A DNA stretch of 64,000 bases. It comes from UBA1952 sp965246905. Lineage in GTDB: Bacteria > Bacteroidota > Bacteroidia > Chitinophagales > Chitinophagaceae. Position 1 is the stretch's first letter. Every line of letters starts with the position of its first letter. Of this stretch, positions 25,321 through 33,919 are shown one piece after another. The translations under genes and the position numbers were made by a program. The stretch covers positions 62,001-126,000 of the forward strand of contig CBDFFZ010000014.1 in the NCBI GenBank assembly GCA_965246905.1, written 5' to 3'. A model generated the notes under the pieces. That model did not search any database and had not been told where the DNA came from. It saw nothing but the letters and a program-made list of their open reading frames with translations.

Positions 25321-26613
25321 ATGAAAATGATGATTCAGAAGACCCGGCTATTATTGGCAGTGGCTATTTTGCTTGGCGGTACAGCAAGTGCGCAAATCGG
25401 TATCGGAACAACAACCCCTAATGCATCCGCAGCATTGGATGTATCATCAACCAGCAAAGGATTGCTGATACCCAGACTCACAACTGCACAGCGGGATGCG
25501 ATTGTTGCGCCGGCTACCGGTTTGATGATATACAATACGGACCATTCTGTTATGGAAATAAATAATGGCGTAGCCTTACCGGATTGGGCAGGTCTGCAAA
25601 GCAGTACCAGTTCTGCTATTAATTCCGTTACAGTGATTGGTGATACCACGACCAACTCTGCAACAGACGTACTTGTGCCCGGAATGACCTCGTCGCCATT
25701 GGCAGGTACGTATCTCGTTATGTTTAACGGCCAGTACGGAGTAGCCGCCTCTACCGTGATTACCACATCGCAGGCAGTGGCAGATTTAAACACCGCTTAT
25801 AATCAGATAACGGCGCTACCGGCAACCAATACTACTCATGGCGCTATCCTTGGTGGAAATCCGCTTGTGGCAGAAACACTTTTACCAGGCGTCTATACAT
25901 TCGCCGCTGCTGTATCGGCTTCCGACACGCTGATACTGGACGGCGGCGGCGATCCTAACGCACTCTTTGTATTCAGGATCGGTGGGGCTTTCAATACGGG
26001 CGCCGGAACAATCGTTAAGCTAACCAATGGTGCAAGCGCTAAAAACATCTTCTGGGTAGTGACCGGCGCTATCGGCCTCGCAGCAGGAACGGTAATGAAG
26101 GGAACACTTATTGCATCGAGTGCGGCAGTAGCTGTTGCGGCTACTTCAAATGTTGAGGGAAGATTATTCTCCACTGCCGGGGCTGTTAGCTTTGGTCCGG
26201 GTACGGCAGTTGTCCCTACCGGTACTTCCTCTTTAATCAACCTGGGCGTATTATCCAGCTTTGTAATGTTTACCAATGCGGGTGCTGTAGGCAATACAGG
26301 ATCATCTGCTATAATAGGCGATATTGGCTCGAATCTGGGGGCAATTACAGGCTTTGCAGGCCTTAACGGTAATATTTACACACCAAGCGGCGCAATAACG
26401 ACTGCAAGAAATACGCTGGCCACTTTTTCGGTTTACCAGAACGGTGTGCAGATCGCCGGCTCTGCCAGGAGCGCTTACATAAACTCTACAGTAATCCCTT
26501 TGCAGGCTATTGCAACCATTACAACAGGGCAAACGATTGAGGTAAGGTGGAAAGTGGATCAGGGTCCGGTTCTTGTCGGTAACAGAATCCTCACGCTTGT
26601 CAAAATAAATTAA
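25321..26613 (+). CDS. Ice-binding-family (DUF3494) protein nested in a jelly-roll domain
   Basis: 430 residues, signal peptide 1-24. Residues 26-75 are the IGIGTTTPNASAALDVSS / GLLIPRLTTAQRDAI opening of Bacteroidota fibre proteins. Residues 149-295 are the middle and end of DUF3494: QAVADLNTAYNQI, LLPGVYTF, LDGGGDPNALFVFRIGG, KNIFWVV, GTVMKGTLIA, VEGRLFSTAGAV. Residues 306-355, however, carry what is normally the start of DUF3494 (INLGVLSSFVMFTNAG, IIGDIGSNLGAITGF). The order is therefore permuted. Residues about 100-145 (GTYLVMFNGQYG) and 368-430 (FSVYQNGVQIAGSARS, VRWKVDQGPV) look like the two halves of a C1q-like jelly roll. Proteins of this fold bind ice or act as adhesins; activity here is unproven. 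Confidence 0.75.
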   Translation: MKMMIQKTRLLLAVAILLGGTASAQIGIGTTTPNASAALDVSSTSKGLLIPRLTTAQRDAIVAPATGLMIYNTDHSVMEINNGVALPDWAGLQSSTSSAINSVTVIGDTTTNSATDVLVPGMTSSPLAGTYLVMFNGQYGVAASTVITTSQAVADLNTAYNQITALPATNTTHGAILGGNPLVAETLLPGVYTFAAAVSASDTLILDGGGDPNALFVFRIGGAFNTGAGTIVKLTNGASAKNIFWVVTGAIGLAAGTVMKGTLIASSAAVAVAATSNVEGRLFSTAGAVSFGPGTAVVPTGTSSLINLGVLSSFVMFTNAGAVGNTGSSAIIGDIGSNLGAITGFAGLNGNIYTPSGAITTARNTLATFSVYQNGVQIAGSARSAYINSTVIPLQAIATITTGQTIEVRWKVDQGPVLVGNRILTLVKIN

Positions 26614-26660
26614 TAATCATGATTTCTGCTTGATTCATTTCAGATCTAAAAACAAACCTC

Positions 26661-28052
26661 ATGATTATAAAAAACTTACTATTGCTCGCATTTGGCCTGT
26701 GCAGTGTGCCTGCCTGGGGGCAGCTACAGATTAATGCTCCCTTGTTTATCGGTGCAGGCGCTACCATGACGATTGCCGAAGGGAATGTAGCTGCAACCGC
26801 AGATATACTGGGCCCCGGAACATTTGTACTTGCAGCAGATGCCCCGCAAGAGCTGGATATGGCCGGCCACTCGATAGCGAACCTGGAAATAAATAACCCG
26901 GCCGGTATCCTGCTTGCCGGAAATACTTCTATCGACGGCCAGCTGACCTTTACCAACGGAAGCATCACATTAGGCACAAGCAACCTTTCTTTTACTGCCA
27001 CCGGTAATGCGGGCAATTATAGCGGCACCGGCAATAAATACATCATTACAGATGGCACCGGCTTAGTGAAAAAGGAAGGACTTGCCATGAACGCGACCTT
27101 CACCTTTCCGGTTGGCCGGGCCGCTAACGACTATACGCCGGCCAGTATTACCAACCTTAACGCTGCCGGCCGCACATTCAATATGCAGGTAAGGAATTAT
27201 ACCGAATCTGCCCCGGCTGAGGGCAATACAACTTATGGTATGGACCGCACCTGGCAGATAACCAGCGATATTGCTGGTTTATCGACGGTTGATCTAACAC
27301 ATAATGACGTTACCAATATTGCTGGTATATCTTCATCAGGCATCGACTTTGACCCTTCCGTAACCTATATCACCCAACAAATGAGCCCTGGTGTATGGAG
27401 CAGCACGGGAAACAGGCAAAATGGAGGAACTCCTGTGAATACTATAAGCGATAATTTAATAGTACCTGCTGCGCCGGATGCTACTTCTTATTTTACAAAA
27501 TCGTCCGCTTTAATTGTGCCGCTACCATTGGATCTGCTTTCTTTCGAAGCCAAAAAATCAGGGAAAAACAGTGCTGCTATCACCTGGACTACCGCTATCG
27601 AGAAGAGCCTGAATTACTTTGAAGTAGAACGATCTGCAGAAGGGTCTGTTTTTGAAGCCATCACCGGGCGGGTAACTGCAAAAGAGGAAGCCTCGGAAGC
27701 CAGCTATACAATTATGGATACTAATCCGCTGAAAGGCATGAATTATTATCGCCTGAAAATAGTATATATAGATGGAAGCCATAAAAATTCTCAAACCCGT
27801 ACGGTTGATTTTAGCAACCTAAATAACTATGTGCTCGCCCCAAACCCGGCTACAGACCATCTTAGCATTACGGGTTCTTTTATAGATGCAACTGTTGAAA
27901 TAGTTTCAACCACAGGACAACGGATATCCCGGCAGAATATAACCGGGAGCTCAGCCTACGTAAATTTAGCTACATTGGCCGCCGGTACTTACTACTTGTT
28001 GGTTTCAGAAAAAGGCATTGTAAAATTCAATCAGAAATTTATAAAGCAATAA
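26661..28052 (+). CDS. T9SS-sorted surface protein
   Basis: 463 residues, signal peptide to about residue 20 (SVPAWGQ). Residues 20-130 form a beta-solenoid-like region (MAGHSIANLEINNPAGILLA, FTNGSITLGTSNLSF), as in proteins annotated as autotransporter-like repeats. Residues about 285-380 are the module PLPLDLLSFEAKKS...NYFEVERSAEGSVFEAI, paralogous to the one in the gene at 20513, followed by a type A sorting domain (VLAPNPATDHLSI, AAGTYYLLVSEKG). It lies 47 bp behind the ice-binding gene, so both are probably one transcript. Function not known; surface display is inferred. Confidence 0.8.
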   Translation: MIIKNLLLLAFGLCSVPAWGQLQINAPLFIGAGATMTIAEGNVAATADILGPGTFVLAADAPQELDMAGHSIANLEINNPAGILLAGNTSIDGQLTFTNGSITLGTSNLSFTATGNAGNYSGTGNKYIITDGTGLVKKEGLAMNATFTFPVGRAANDYTPASITNLNAAGRTFNMQVRNYTESAPAEGNTTYGMDRTWQITSDIAGLSTVDLTHNDVTNIAGISSSGIDFDPSVTYITQQMSPGVWSSTGNRQNGGTPVNTISDNLIVPAAPDATSYFTKSSALIVPLPLDLLSFEAKKSGKNSAAITWTTAIEKSLNYFEVERSAEGSVFEAITGRVTAKEEASEASYTIMDTNPLKGMNYYRLKIVYIDGSHKNSQTRTVDFSNLNNYVLAPNPATDHLSITGSFIDATVEIVSTTGQRISRQNITGSSAYVNLATLAAGTYYLLVSEKGIVKFNQKFIKQ

Positions 28053-28147
28053 AACATAATTGAATATTAATGGTAAGTCTCATTTTGGGTTAGCTGATAG
28101 TGCTGGTAAAGGGCATTATTTTAAAATTTTTTAATGAATGCTTGTTT

Positions 28148-28190
28148 GATGCAGCCACGCAATTTACTTTAGTGGCTGCATCTCTATTTT
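28148..28190 (+). terminator. Hairpin after surface gene
   Basis: GATGCAGCCAC and GTGGCTGCATC pair (11 bp) around 13 nt, followed by a moderately T-rich tail. Confidence 0.6.
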
Positions 28191-28203
28191 CCATCGTACC
28201 TAT

Positions 28204-28677
28204 ATGCTTACCCGGCTTGATCAGCACTTGATAAAACGACATGCAAAACACCGGGGCAATGCGCTTAACCGGTTTTTAGGCTCGAAACGTGGATTTATTT
28301 TTACTACGCTGCTGGCGCTGTATCAAACGATTACAGAGCTGATAGATACCGTGCATGAGGGCAATACCGGCTTATCCATTGTATTTAGCGCTATTATGGT
28401 GCTCCTTTTATCCATAACGGTACGGCATATAATATTATATAAACGGATTGTGCATTATGAATACTGGCTCAAGCTGCTGGAGGCCGGGGTGATTCTCTAT
28501 ATAGGGCTTGAAAAGTGCCACTCTTTAGGCGTGGCGCATGGGTATGGCACTGCGCGCGGGATGGTGCTTTTTATCTGCACTATTGGAACTGCTTTATTGT
28601 ATTGCGGGGCCGCCAGGGTATTTTATCTGATTAATAAGGGGGTAATTGCTGATGGGCATGCGGGTAGTGCTAAATGA
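28204..28677 (+). CDS. Hypothetical four-helix membrane protein
   Basis: 157 residues, not recognised. Four likely membrane helices at about 29-45, 57-80, 87-103 and 118-143 (GLSIVFSAIMVLLLSITVRH, GMVLFICTIGTALLYCGAAR). The N-terminus is basic (RLDQHLIKRHAKHRG), placing it in the cytoplasm. The start codon lies right after the terminator hairpin of the upstream gene. An imperfect hairpin (TAGCGGATAAGG / CCTTAT..CCGCTA) follows the stop. Confidence 0.55.
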   Translation: MLTRLDQHLIKRHAKHRGNALNRFLGSKRGFIFTTLLALYQTITELIDTVHEGNTGLSIVFSAIMVLLLSITVRHIILYKRIVHYEYWLKLLEAGVILYIGLEKCHSLGVAHGYGTARGMVLFICTIGTALLYCGAARVFYLINKGVIADGHAGSAK

Positions 28678-29129
28678 GCCAATATTAGCGGATAAGGAAT
28701 GCCTTATTAATACCCGCTAAATGAGCGAAGGCAGAAAGCGCGGGTAATTTATAAAGCACGTAATATGGCGGGGAAGTAATTTGTGTATTGGCTGGCGTCG
28801 ATAGCCTCATATGCAGTACGGGCTCCTACGCCAACCTGTAGAGACGTTGCAGTGCAACGTCTCTACCTCCCCGCCGGAGGCACATCCCCTGATGCAAACA
28901 ATCCGCGCAAAGAACAAGCAACATATGTCCACCCCGCATTTTTCTACAGGGATAGGAACGGATGGGACATGCTCGAATTACCAGCGCGCTGTTTATTCGC
29001 CTGCGCGTTTATGACCTTCAACAATAAATATCTCCCACTAAAATTTACGCCCTTCCACCCTTCGCCCATTACGCGAATGATAACTACATTTGCGGGGCAA
29101 TTTTATAAATTAAATAATCCTCTTTCAAT
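28678..29129. other. Gene-free stretch with palindromic repeat
   Basis: Contains the 29-bp palindrome at 28838-28866. The remainder is of ordinary composition with no convincing ORF; the lpdA promoter is presumably in the last 100 bp but no TAnnTTTG match with spacing was identified. Confidence 0.4.
28838..28866. repeat. GTAGAGACGTTGCA palindrome, copy 1
   Basis: Half-site GTAGAGACGTTGCA, a central G, then the exact inverse. Further copies at 49936-49964 and 61118-61146. A REP-type intergenic palindrome. Confidence 0.75.
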
Positions 29130-30539
29130 ATGGCTTACGACGTAATCGTAATCGGCAGCGGGCCTGGTGGCTATGTAGCTGCAATCCGTGCCGCGCAACT
29201 TGGCTACAAAGTGGCTATCGTGGAAAAAGAAAGCCTCGGCGGCATCTGCCTCAACTGGGGCTGCATCCCTACGAAAGCGCTCATTAAAAGCGCCAATGTG
29301 CTCGAGTATATGCAGCACGCGCAGGATTACGGCGTAAAGGTGGACGGCTTTTCGGCGGATTTCCCCGCAGTAATAAAGCGCAGCCGCGGCGTGGCCGACA
29401 AGATGAGCAAGGGCATCCAGTTCCTGATGAAGAAGAACAAGATCGAGGTGCTGATGGGCATGGGTAAGCTGAAGGCAAAGGGCCAGGTGGAGGTTACCGG
29501 TGCAGACGGCAAGGGCGCTGTGCACGAAGCAAAGCATATTATCGTAGCTACAGGAGGCCGCGCGCGCGAATTGCCCAACCTGCCGATAGACAGCAAAAAA
29601 GTAATTGGCTACCGCGAGGCCATGGTGCTGCCCGAGCAGCCAAAGAGCATGATCGTGGTAGGATCCGGCGCTATCGGCATTGAGTTTGCCTACGTGTACA
29701 ATGCTATGGGCACGAAGGTAACGGTGGTTGAATTTATGCCGCGTATCGTACCGGTGGAAGATGAGGACATTTCCAAAGAGCTGGAAAAGATCTATAAAAA
29801 GAAAGGCATTACCATTATGACCAATGCTTCGGTAGAAAGCGTGGATACGAAAGGCGCAGGCGTAAAGGCACAGGTAAAAATGCAGGATGGCTCTATGCAA
29901 ACGCTGGAAGCCGATGTGGTGCTGAGCGCAGTAGGCGTGGTGGCCAACCTGGAAGGAATAGGGCTTGAGGGATTAGGAATAGGTATGGAGAAAGGCAAGA
30001 TTGTAGTGGATAAATACGGCAAAACAAATGTGGATGGCATTTACGCCATCGGCGATTGCACGCCGGGGCAGGCGCTGGCGCACGTAGCTTCAAAAGAAGC
30101 GGTGATATGTGTGGAAGCTTTTGCCAACAAGGACGGCAAATATGCGCACATGCCGGAGCCGCTGGATTACGGAAATGTACCCGGCTGCACGTATTGCTCG
30201 CCTGAGATTGCCTCTGTGGGCATGACGGAAAAGCAGGCTAAGGATGCTGGCTATGAGCTGAAAGTGGGCAAATTTCCTTTCTCGGCATCGGGCAAGGCAT
30301 CTGCCGCAGGCGCAACTGAAGGCTTTGTTAAAGTGATATTCGATGCAAAATACGGCGAATGGCTGGGTACGCACATGATTGGCGCTAACGTAACAGAAAT
30401 CATCTCTGAAACAGTGCTTGGCCGCAAGCTCGAAACCACTTACCAGGAAGTGCTGGATGCCATTCACCCACACCCAACAATGAGCGAAGGCGTGAAAGAT
30501 GCGGTAGAAGTAGCTTTAGGAGAAGCCATACATCTTTAA
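29130..30539 (+). CDS. lpdA: Dihydrolipoyl dehydrogenase
   Basis: 469 residues, full length. FAD-binding GSGPGGYVAAIRAAQLG at residues 9-25; redox disulfide Cys40/Cys45 in GGICLNWGCIPTKA; NAD-binding GSGAIGIEFAYVYNAMG in the middle; FAD motif TNVDGIYAIGD; C-terminal His-Glu dyad in HPHPTMSE. It is the E3 subunit of 2-oxo acid dehydrogenase complexes and the glycine cleavage system, reoxidising dihydrolipoamide with NAD. It stands alone here, without E1/E2 genes, as is common when one E3 serves several complexes. Confidence 0.97.
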   Translation: MAYDVIVIGSGPGGYVAAIRAAQLGYKVAIVEKESLGGICLNWGCIPTKALIKSANVLEYMQHAQDYGVKVDGFSADFPAVIKRSRGVADKMSKGIQFLMKKNKIEVLMGMGKLKAKGQVEVTGADGKGAVHEAKHIIVATGGRARELPNLPIDSKKVIGYREAMVLPEQPKSMIVVGSGAIGIEFAYVYNAMGTKVTVVEFMPRIVPVEDEDISKELEKIYKKKGITIMTNASVESVDTKGAGVKAQVKMQDGSMQTLEADVVLSAVGVVANLEGIGLEGLGIGMEKGKIVVDKYGKTNVDGIYAIGDCTPGQALAHVASKEAVICVEAFANKDGKYAHMPEPLDYGNVPGCTYCSPEIASVGMTEKQAKDAGYELKVGKFPFSASGKASAAGATEGFVKVIFDAKYGEWLGTHMIGANVTEIISETVLGRKLETTYQEVLDAIHPHPTMSEGVKDAVEVALGEAIHL

Positions 30540-30861
30540 GTTTTAATATAAATGTTTGAAAAATGGGCCTTTATGGTTCATTTGGTTATGTCTCCGTTTG
30601 AATAATGAACTGTGGGATGTACTAACGTACTTGCTGTGGGATCCTTCACTGCGCTATCCGGCATTCGCCGGATAGCTGCATTCCCGATAACAAACCCCTG
30701 TAAATCATTTTATACGCAGCCTCATATTGCCAAAGTCATGGGGAAACCAGGAAGCATCCCACTGCGGCCTGCTTTCAAAGAGAGACACTGCCGTAATTTC
30801 TGATTTTATATTTGCCCACAGGACATTGAGATAAACCCAACGCCAGCCATTAGCTATTCAC
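30540..30861. other. Gene-free stretch after lpdA
   Basis: About 320 bp. Contains CTATCCGGCATTCGCCGGATAG-like inverted bases near 30653-30675 (CTATCCGG / CCGGATAG around CATTCG), a short hairpin without T-run. Nothing else supported. Confidence 0.4.
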
Positions 30862-31239
30862 TTAACTTTTAGCCTGCTTTTTAGCCTTCCCGATCATGCC
30901 CAGATGTGTATGCTCGAAACTATCCTCATACTTCAGCCCGTAACCCATCATACGATCGAAAGATGAATGTGCAAATAACAGTAAGCCTGTGAGTAAAAGC
31001 GGGGCCAGGCTAAGCCTCCAGCCAATAGCGATGCATACTACTGCAATTGCTTTATGATGAGCGATGTTGTAAAGCCATGCACCTATTCGGGGACTGATAA
31101 GGTAGCCCAACATGCTGATATCCGGGCTTAAAAAGAGTACTGGCCACAGCCACCACGCAATATGGATGGACTGGAAATAAAGTCCTGCAATGGCGAGGAA
31201 TAATTGTGCGGCTTCTTCAAGCGAAAGCATTGTTTTCAT
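30862..31239 (-). CDS. DUF4260 family membrane protein
   Basis: 125 residues with three or four hydrophobic segments and the DUF4260 signature WPVLFLSPDISMLGY, GAWLYNIAHH and the end HSSFDRMMGYGLKYEDSF followed by HTHLGMIG. Small integral membrane family of unknown function, often annotated in Bacteroidota and Firmicutes. It lies about 80 bp downstream of the Crp/Fnr-type regulator on the same strand and could be co-transcribed or controlled by it. Confidence 0.85.
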   Translation of the reverse strand: MKTMLSLEEAAQLFLAIAGLYFQSIHIAWWLWPVLFLSPDISMLGYLISPRIGAWLYNIAHHKAIAVVCIAIGWRLSLAPLLLTGLLLFAHSSFDRMMGYGLKYEDSFEHTHLGMIGKAKKQAKS

Positions 31240-31319
31240 GATTGTTCGTTTTTATACCGCAAAGATGGTGTACGGTCAAAAAACGGAACGATAACAAAGG
31301 ATAAGAAATGGGCAGGCAC

Positions 31320-31913
31320 TTATTTTCGCCGCGTTACCCGGTTACGGATCCGGCTCAGGCTGACGGGTGTTATACCGAGATAATTGGCAATGTAGTGCTG
31401 CGGAATACGCTCCATAATTTTGTCTTTTCCGCTACGCAGCAGCTGCTCATACCGCTCCTCCGCAGAAAGCATCAGCAGGCCGGTCATCCGCTCTTCAAGA
31501 CCTATCAGCGCGTACTCGGCTATCCGGCGCCCAAACGCTTGCCAGGCAGGCGATTGAGCATAAAGAAGCAGCAGATCCTGATAGTCGAATACCAACAGCC
31601 GGCAGGGCGTAAGCGCTTCAATCGTAAGCAGGGATGGTGCGCCAGTAAGGCAGCTGACGTAAGCTGTTACGAAATGATTTTCAAAGAAGAAATAGGTTGT
31701 TTTCTCTTCACCGTTGCGGGTATAAAACTGGCGTATGTTGCCTTCGAGCACGAAGCCTATTAAGCTGGCTTTCCGACCTTCTTCTGCAAAGCAACCGCCT
31801 TTTTCAAGCTGTAGTTCTTTTAAACCTGGATAGAGCAGCTGCACTTCCTCGCCGGTCATGGGTACGAAGCGAAGTATCTGCGTTTTTAGTAGTTGCCAGT
31901 CGTGGTCATTCAT
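31320..31913 (-). CDS. Crp/Fnr family transcriptional regulator
   Basis: 197 residues from MNDHDWQLLKTQIL; a GTG 15 codons upstream is less likely. The cyclic-nucleotide-binding beta-roll occupies about 25-120 (LEKGGCFAEEGRKASLIGFV, LEGNIRQFYTRNGEEKTTYF), then a long dimer helix (EERYEQLL) and a C-terminal helix-turn-helix (IPQHYIANYLGITPVSLSRIRNRV). This subgroup is abundant in Bacteroidota and usually lacks the cAMP and Fe-S residues of Crp and Fnr, so the effector is unknown. Likely target: the adjacent DUF4260 gene (inference). Confidence 0.9.
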   Translation of the reverse strand: MNDHDWQLLKTQILRFVPMTGEEVQLLYPGLKELQLEKGGCFAEEGRKASLIGFVLEGNIRQFYTRNGEEKTTYFFFENHFVTAYVSCLTGAPSLLTIEALTPCRLLVFDYQDLLLLYAQSPAWQAFGRRIAEYALIGLEERMTGLLMLSAEERYEQLLRSGKDKIMERIPQHYIANYLGITPVSLSRIRNRVTRRK

Positions 31914-32293
31914 AAAAATGAGTGGCTTTGAATGTACGGCTATTGTGCTGCCAGGCACTGCCCCACTGGTTTAAATCTCGCGCAGCGAAATTAAATCATC
32001 ATTATACAAATCCCACATTAGCCACACGCCATGACACAATTGCAGATACCGGCCCCACAAAAGGTAAGCGATCCGCGCAAACCATCCTGCTACCGACACA
32101 ACTCCATCTCACACAGACACAATGACAGCTAACAGTAACGCAAAGCAGGTTGATAGCAGCGCAAACCAGTGTTTCAGCCCCACAAACCGCCCTTATATTT
32201 CAACAAGCTGCCCTGCTACTGACACAAATAAATCTCACACATACACAAACGAAGATCACAGGACCGCTTACAGAAGTATAAGATGATTTTCCA
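31914..32293. other. Gene-free CA-rich stretch with a diverged direct repeat
   Basis: CCTGCTACCGACACAACTCC..TCTCACACAGACACAA (32086-32122) recurs as CCTGCTACTGACACAAATAA..TCTCACACATACACAA (32212-32249). The plus strand is unusually rich in A and C with almost no G-rich tracts across about 250 bp. No ORF or promoter recognised. Confidence 0.45.
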
Positions 32294-33880
32294 TCAATCC
32301 ATCACCAGCATCTTCTTTGAAGCCTGCGCAGTACCACTCGTAAGGCGGTAAAAATAATTCCCCGGCACCAATGCGCCCCGGTCCATCGTTACCTGGTGGG
32401 TGCCTCTTGGGTAATCCTGCTGTACCAATGTGCGCACTAACCGGCCCGTAGCATCAAATAACTGGATCGTTGTAGCGCCGCCCTGTGTGGCAAAAGTGAT
32501 GGTGGTGCTTCGCGTTACGGGGTTCGGGTAGTTCTGGCCCAGCATTTCATCGCTGCCGCTTACAGTGGCGTTTTCTATGCCGGTAGGCGTGGTTGTTTTC
32601 CGGAATATAGGCAGGATGGTAAATTGCTGTAAGAGGACATTGCTCAGCACCTGCGGCGTTACTCCAAACCAATCAGAAAGCACAGCCGAATACACATCGC
32701 GGTAATCATGCTGTATGGCCAGGTTGTCATTTACCGTTACAGATGCCGGTATTACCGGGTTAGTGCCGATAAAGCCGGGATTCACGCCGGGCCCGAATAC
32801 CATTACCGGCTCGGAAGTGCCGTGATCGGTGCCACCGCTTGCATTACTGAGAATACGGCGGCCAAATTCCGAGAAAGTCATCGCGGCTACGCGGTTATCC
32901 ACGTTCAGCAGCTTTAAATCATCATAAAAAGCATTTACGGCAGTAGATAGCTGCCCCAAAAGCGTAGCCTGCGTGCCAACGGTATGGTCGGTTGGGTCCA
33001 CTTGCAGCGCGTGGGTATCAAAAGAGCCCATGCTTACCACATATACCGGCGTTTGCAGGCCGCCCGCAATAAGGCGGGCCACGATTTTGAGCTGGTCGGA
33101 AAGGGAATTGCCTGTAGCGGGATATTTAGTGGAAAGATTAGCTGCATTGCCTGCGGCAGCCTGTATCACAGAAGTATATTGCTGGGTTTGCTGAGATATA
33201 TAGCGGATAAACGTAAGCTCATGGCCGGCAGGAGTATTGGGAGCCGGATTCACCGTGCCATTCACAATATTATAAAAGCTGTTGATGTCGGAAATAGCCA
33301 TGCCCATGCTTACATTCGGACCATTCACTACAGGGGATACACCGGTGCCGATCTGTATAGCCAGCGGATCGGGCATTGTAGTATTAGGATAGCCGGATGG
33401 AAAACCGCTGTACGAATTATCGAGGTAGCGCCCCAGCCAGCCTGTATTCAGGTATTGGTTGGCATCAGAAGCCGTGTTCCAGATATCGGTAGCACGGAAA
33501 TGCGAGAAGTTGGGATCAGGATAACTAACGCCCTGCACGATATTCACCAGCCCGTTATCGTACATATCGCGGATGCCCGTCATAGCAGGGTTGAGACCGG
33601 TAAGATTGGTGCCGGTAAGCTTCAGCACACTGGCCTGCGGGATCAGGATATTGGACCGCGCAGCCGAAAGCGCGCTATACTGATCCAGCGGGATAACTGT
33701 ATTGAGTCCGTCGTTACCGCCATTAAGCTGGATGAGCACCAGCACCCGCCCGCTTGTAGCCGCGCCACGCGCCAGGAGCTGCAGCAGCGGGCTCTCGCCA
33801 TAAGTGCTAACGGGCAAGCCGTTGATAAGAAAAGCAAGACCGGCGCCACCGCCCAGCTTAAAGAAATCCCTGCGTTGCAT
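32294..33880 (-). CDS. DUF1501 protein with T9SS sorting domain
   Basis: 528 residues. It opens MQRRDFFKLGGGAGLAF, a Tat-like twin-arginine signal typical of the DUF1501 family. Domain features: QLNGGNDGLNTVIP near residue 52, and FSEFGRRI...GGTDHGTSEPVMVFG, the sulfatase-like metal-site region. Residues about 450-528 are a sorting domain (LGQNYPNPVTRSTTITF, GNYFYRLTSG). It lies 39 bp after the DUF1800 gene; the pair is conserved across many phyla and assumed to be co-exported, with unknown activity. Confidence 0.9.
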   Translation of the reverse strand: MQRRDFFKLGGGAGLAFLINGLPVSTYGESPLLQLLARGAATSGRVLVLIQLNGGNDGLNTVIPLDQYSALSAARSNILIPQASVLKLTGTNLTGLNPAMTGIRDMYDNGLVNIVQGVSYPDPNFSHFRATDIWNTASDANQYLNTGWLGRYLDNSYSGFPSGYPNTTMPDPLAIQIGTGVSPVVNGPNVSMGMAISDINSFYNIVNGTVNPAPNTPAGHELTFIRYISQQTQQYTSVIQAAAGNAANLSTKYPATGNSLSDQLKIVARLIAGGLQTPVYVVSMGSFDTHALQVDPTDHTVGTQATLLGQLSTAVNAFYDDLKLLNVDNRVAAMTFSEFGRRILSNASGGTDHGTSEPVMVFGPGVNPGFIGTNPVIPASVTVNDNLAIQHDYRDVYSAVLSDWFGVTPQVLSNVLLQQFTILPIFRKTTTPTGIENATVSGSDEMLGQNYPNPVTRSTTITFATQGGATTIQLFDATGRLVRTLVQQDYPRGTHQVTMDRGALVPGNYFYRLTSGTAQASKKMLVMD

Positions 33881-33919
33881 AAGGCAAAAAGATTTTTGGA
33901 ATTATTTAAAAGGAGCGGG

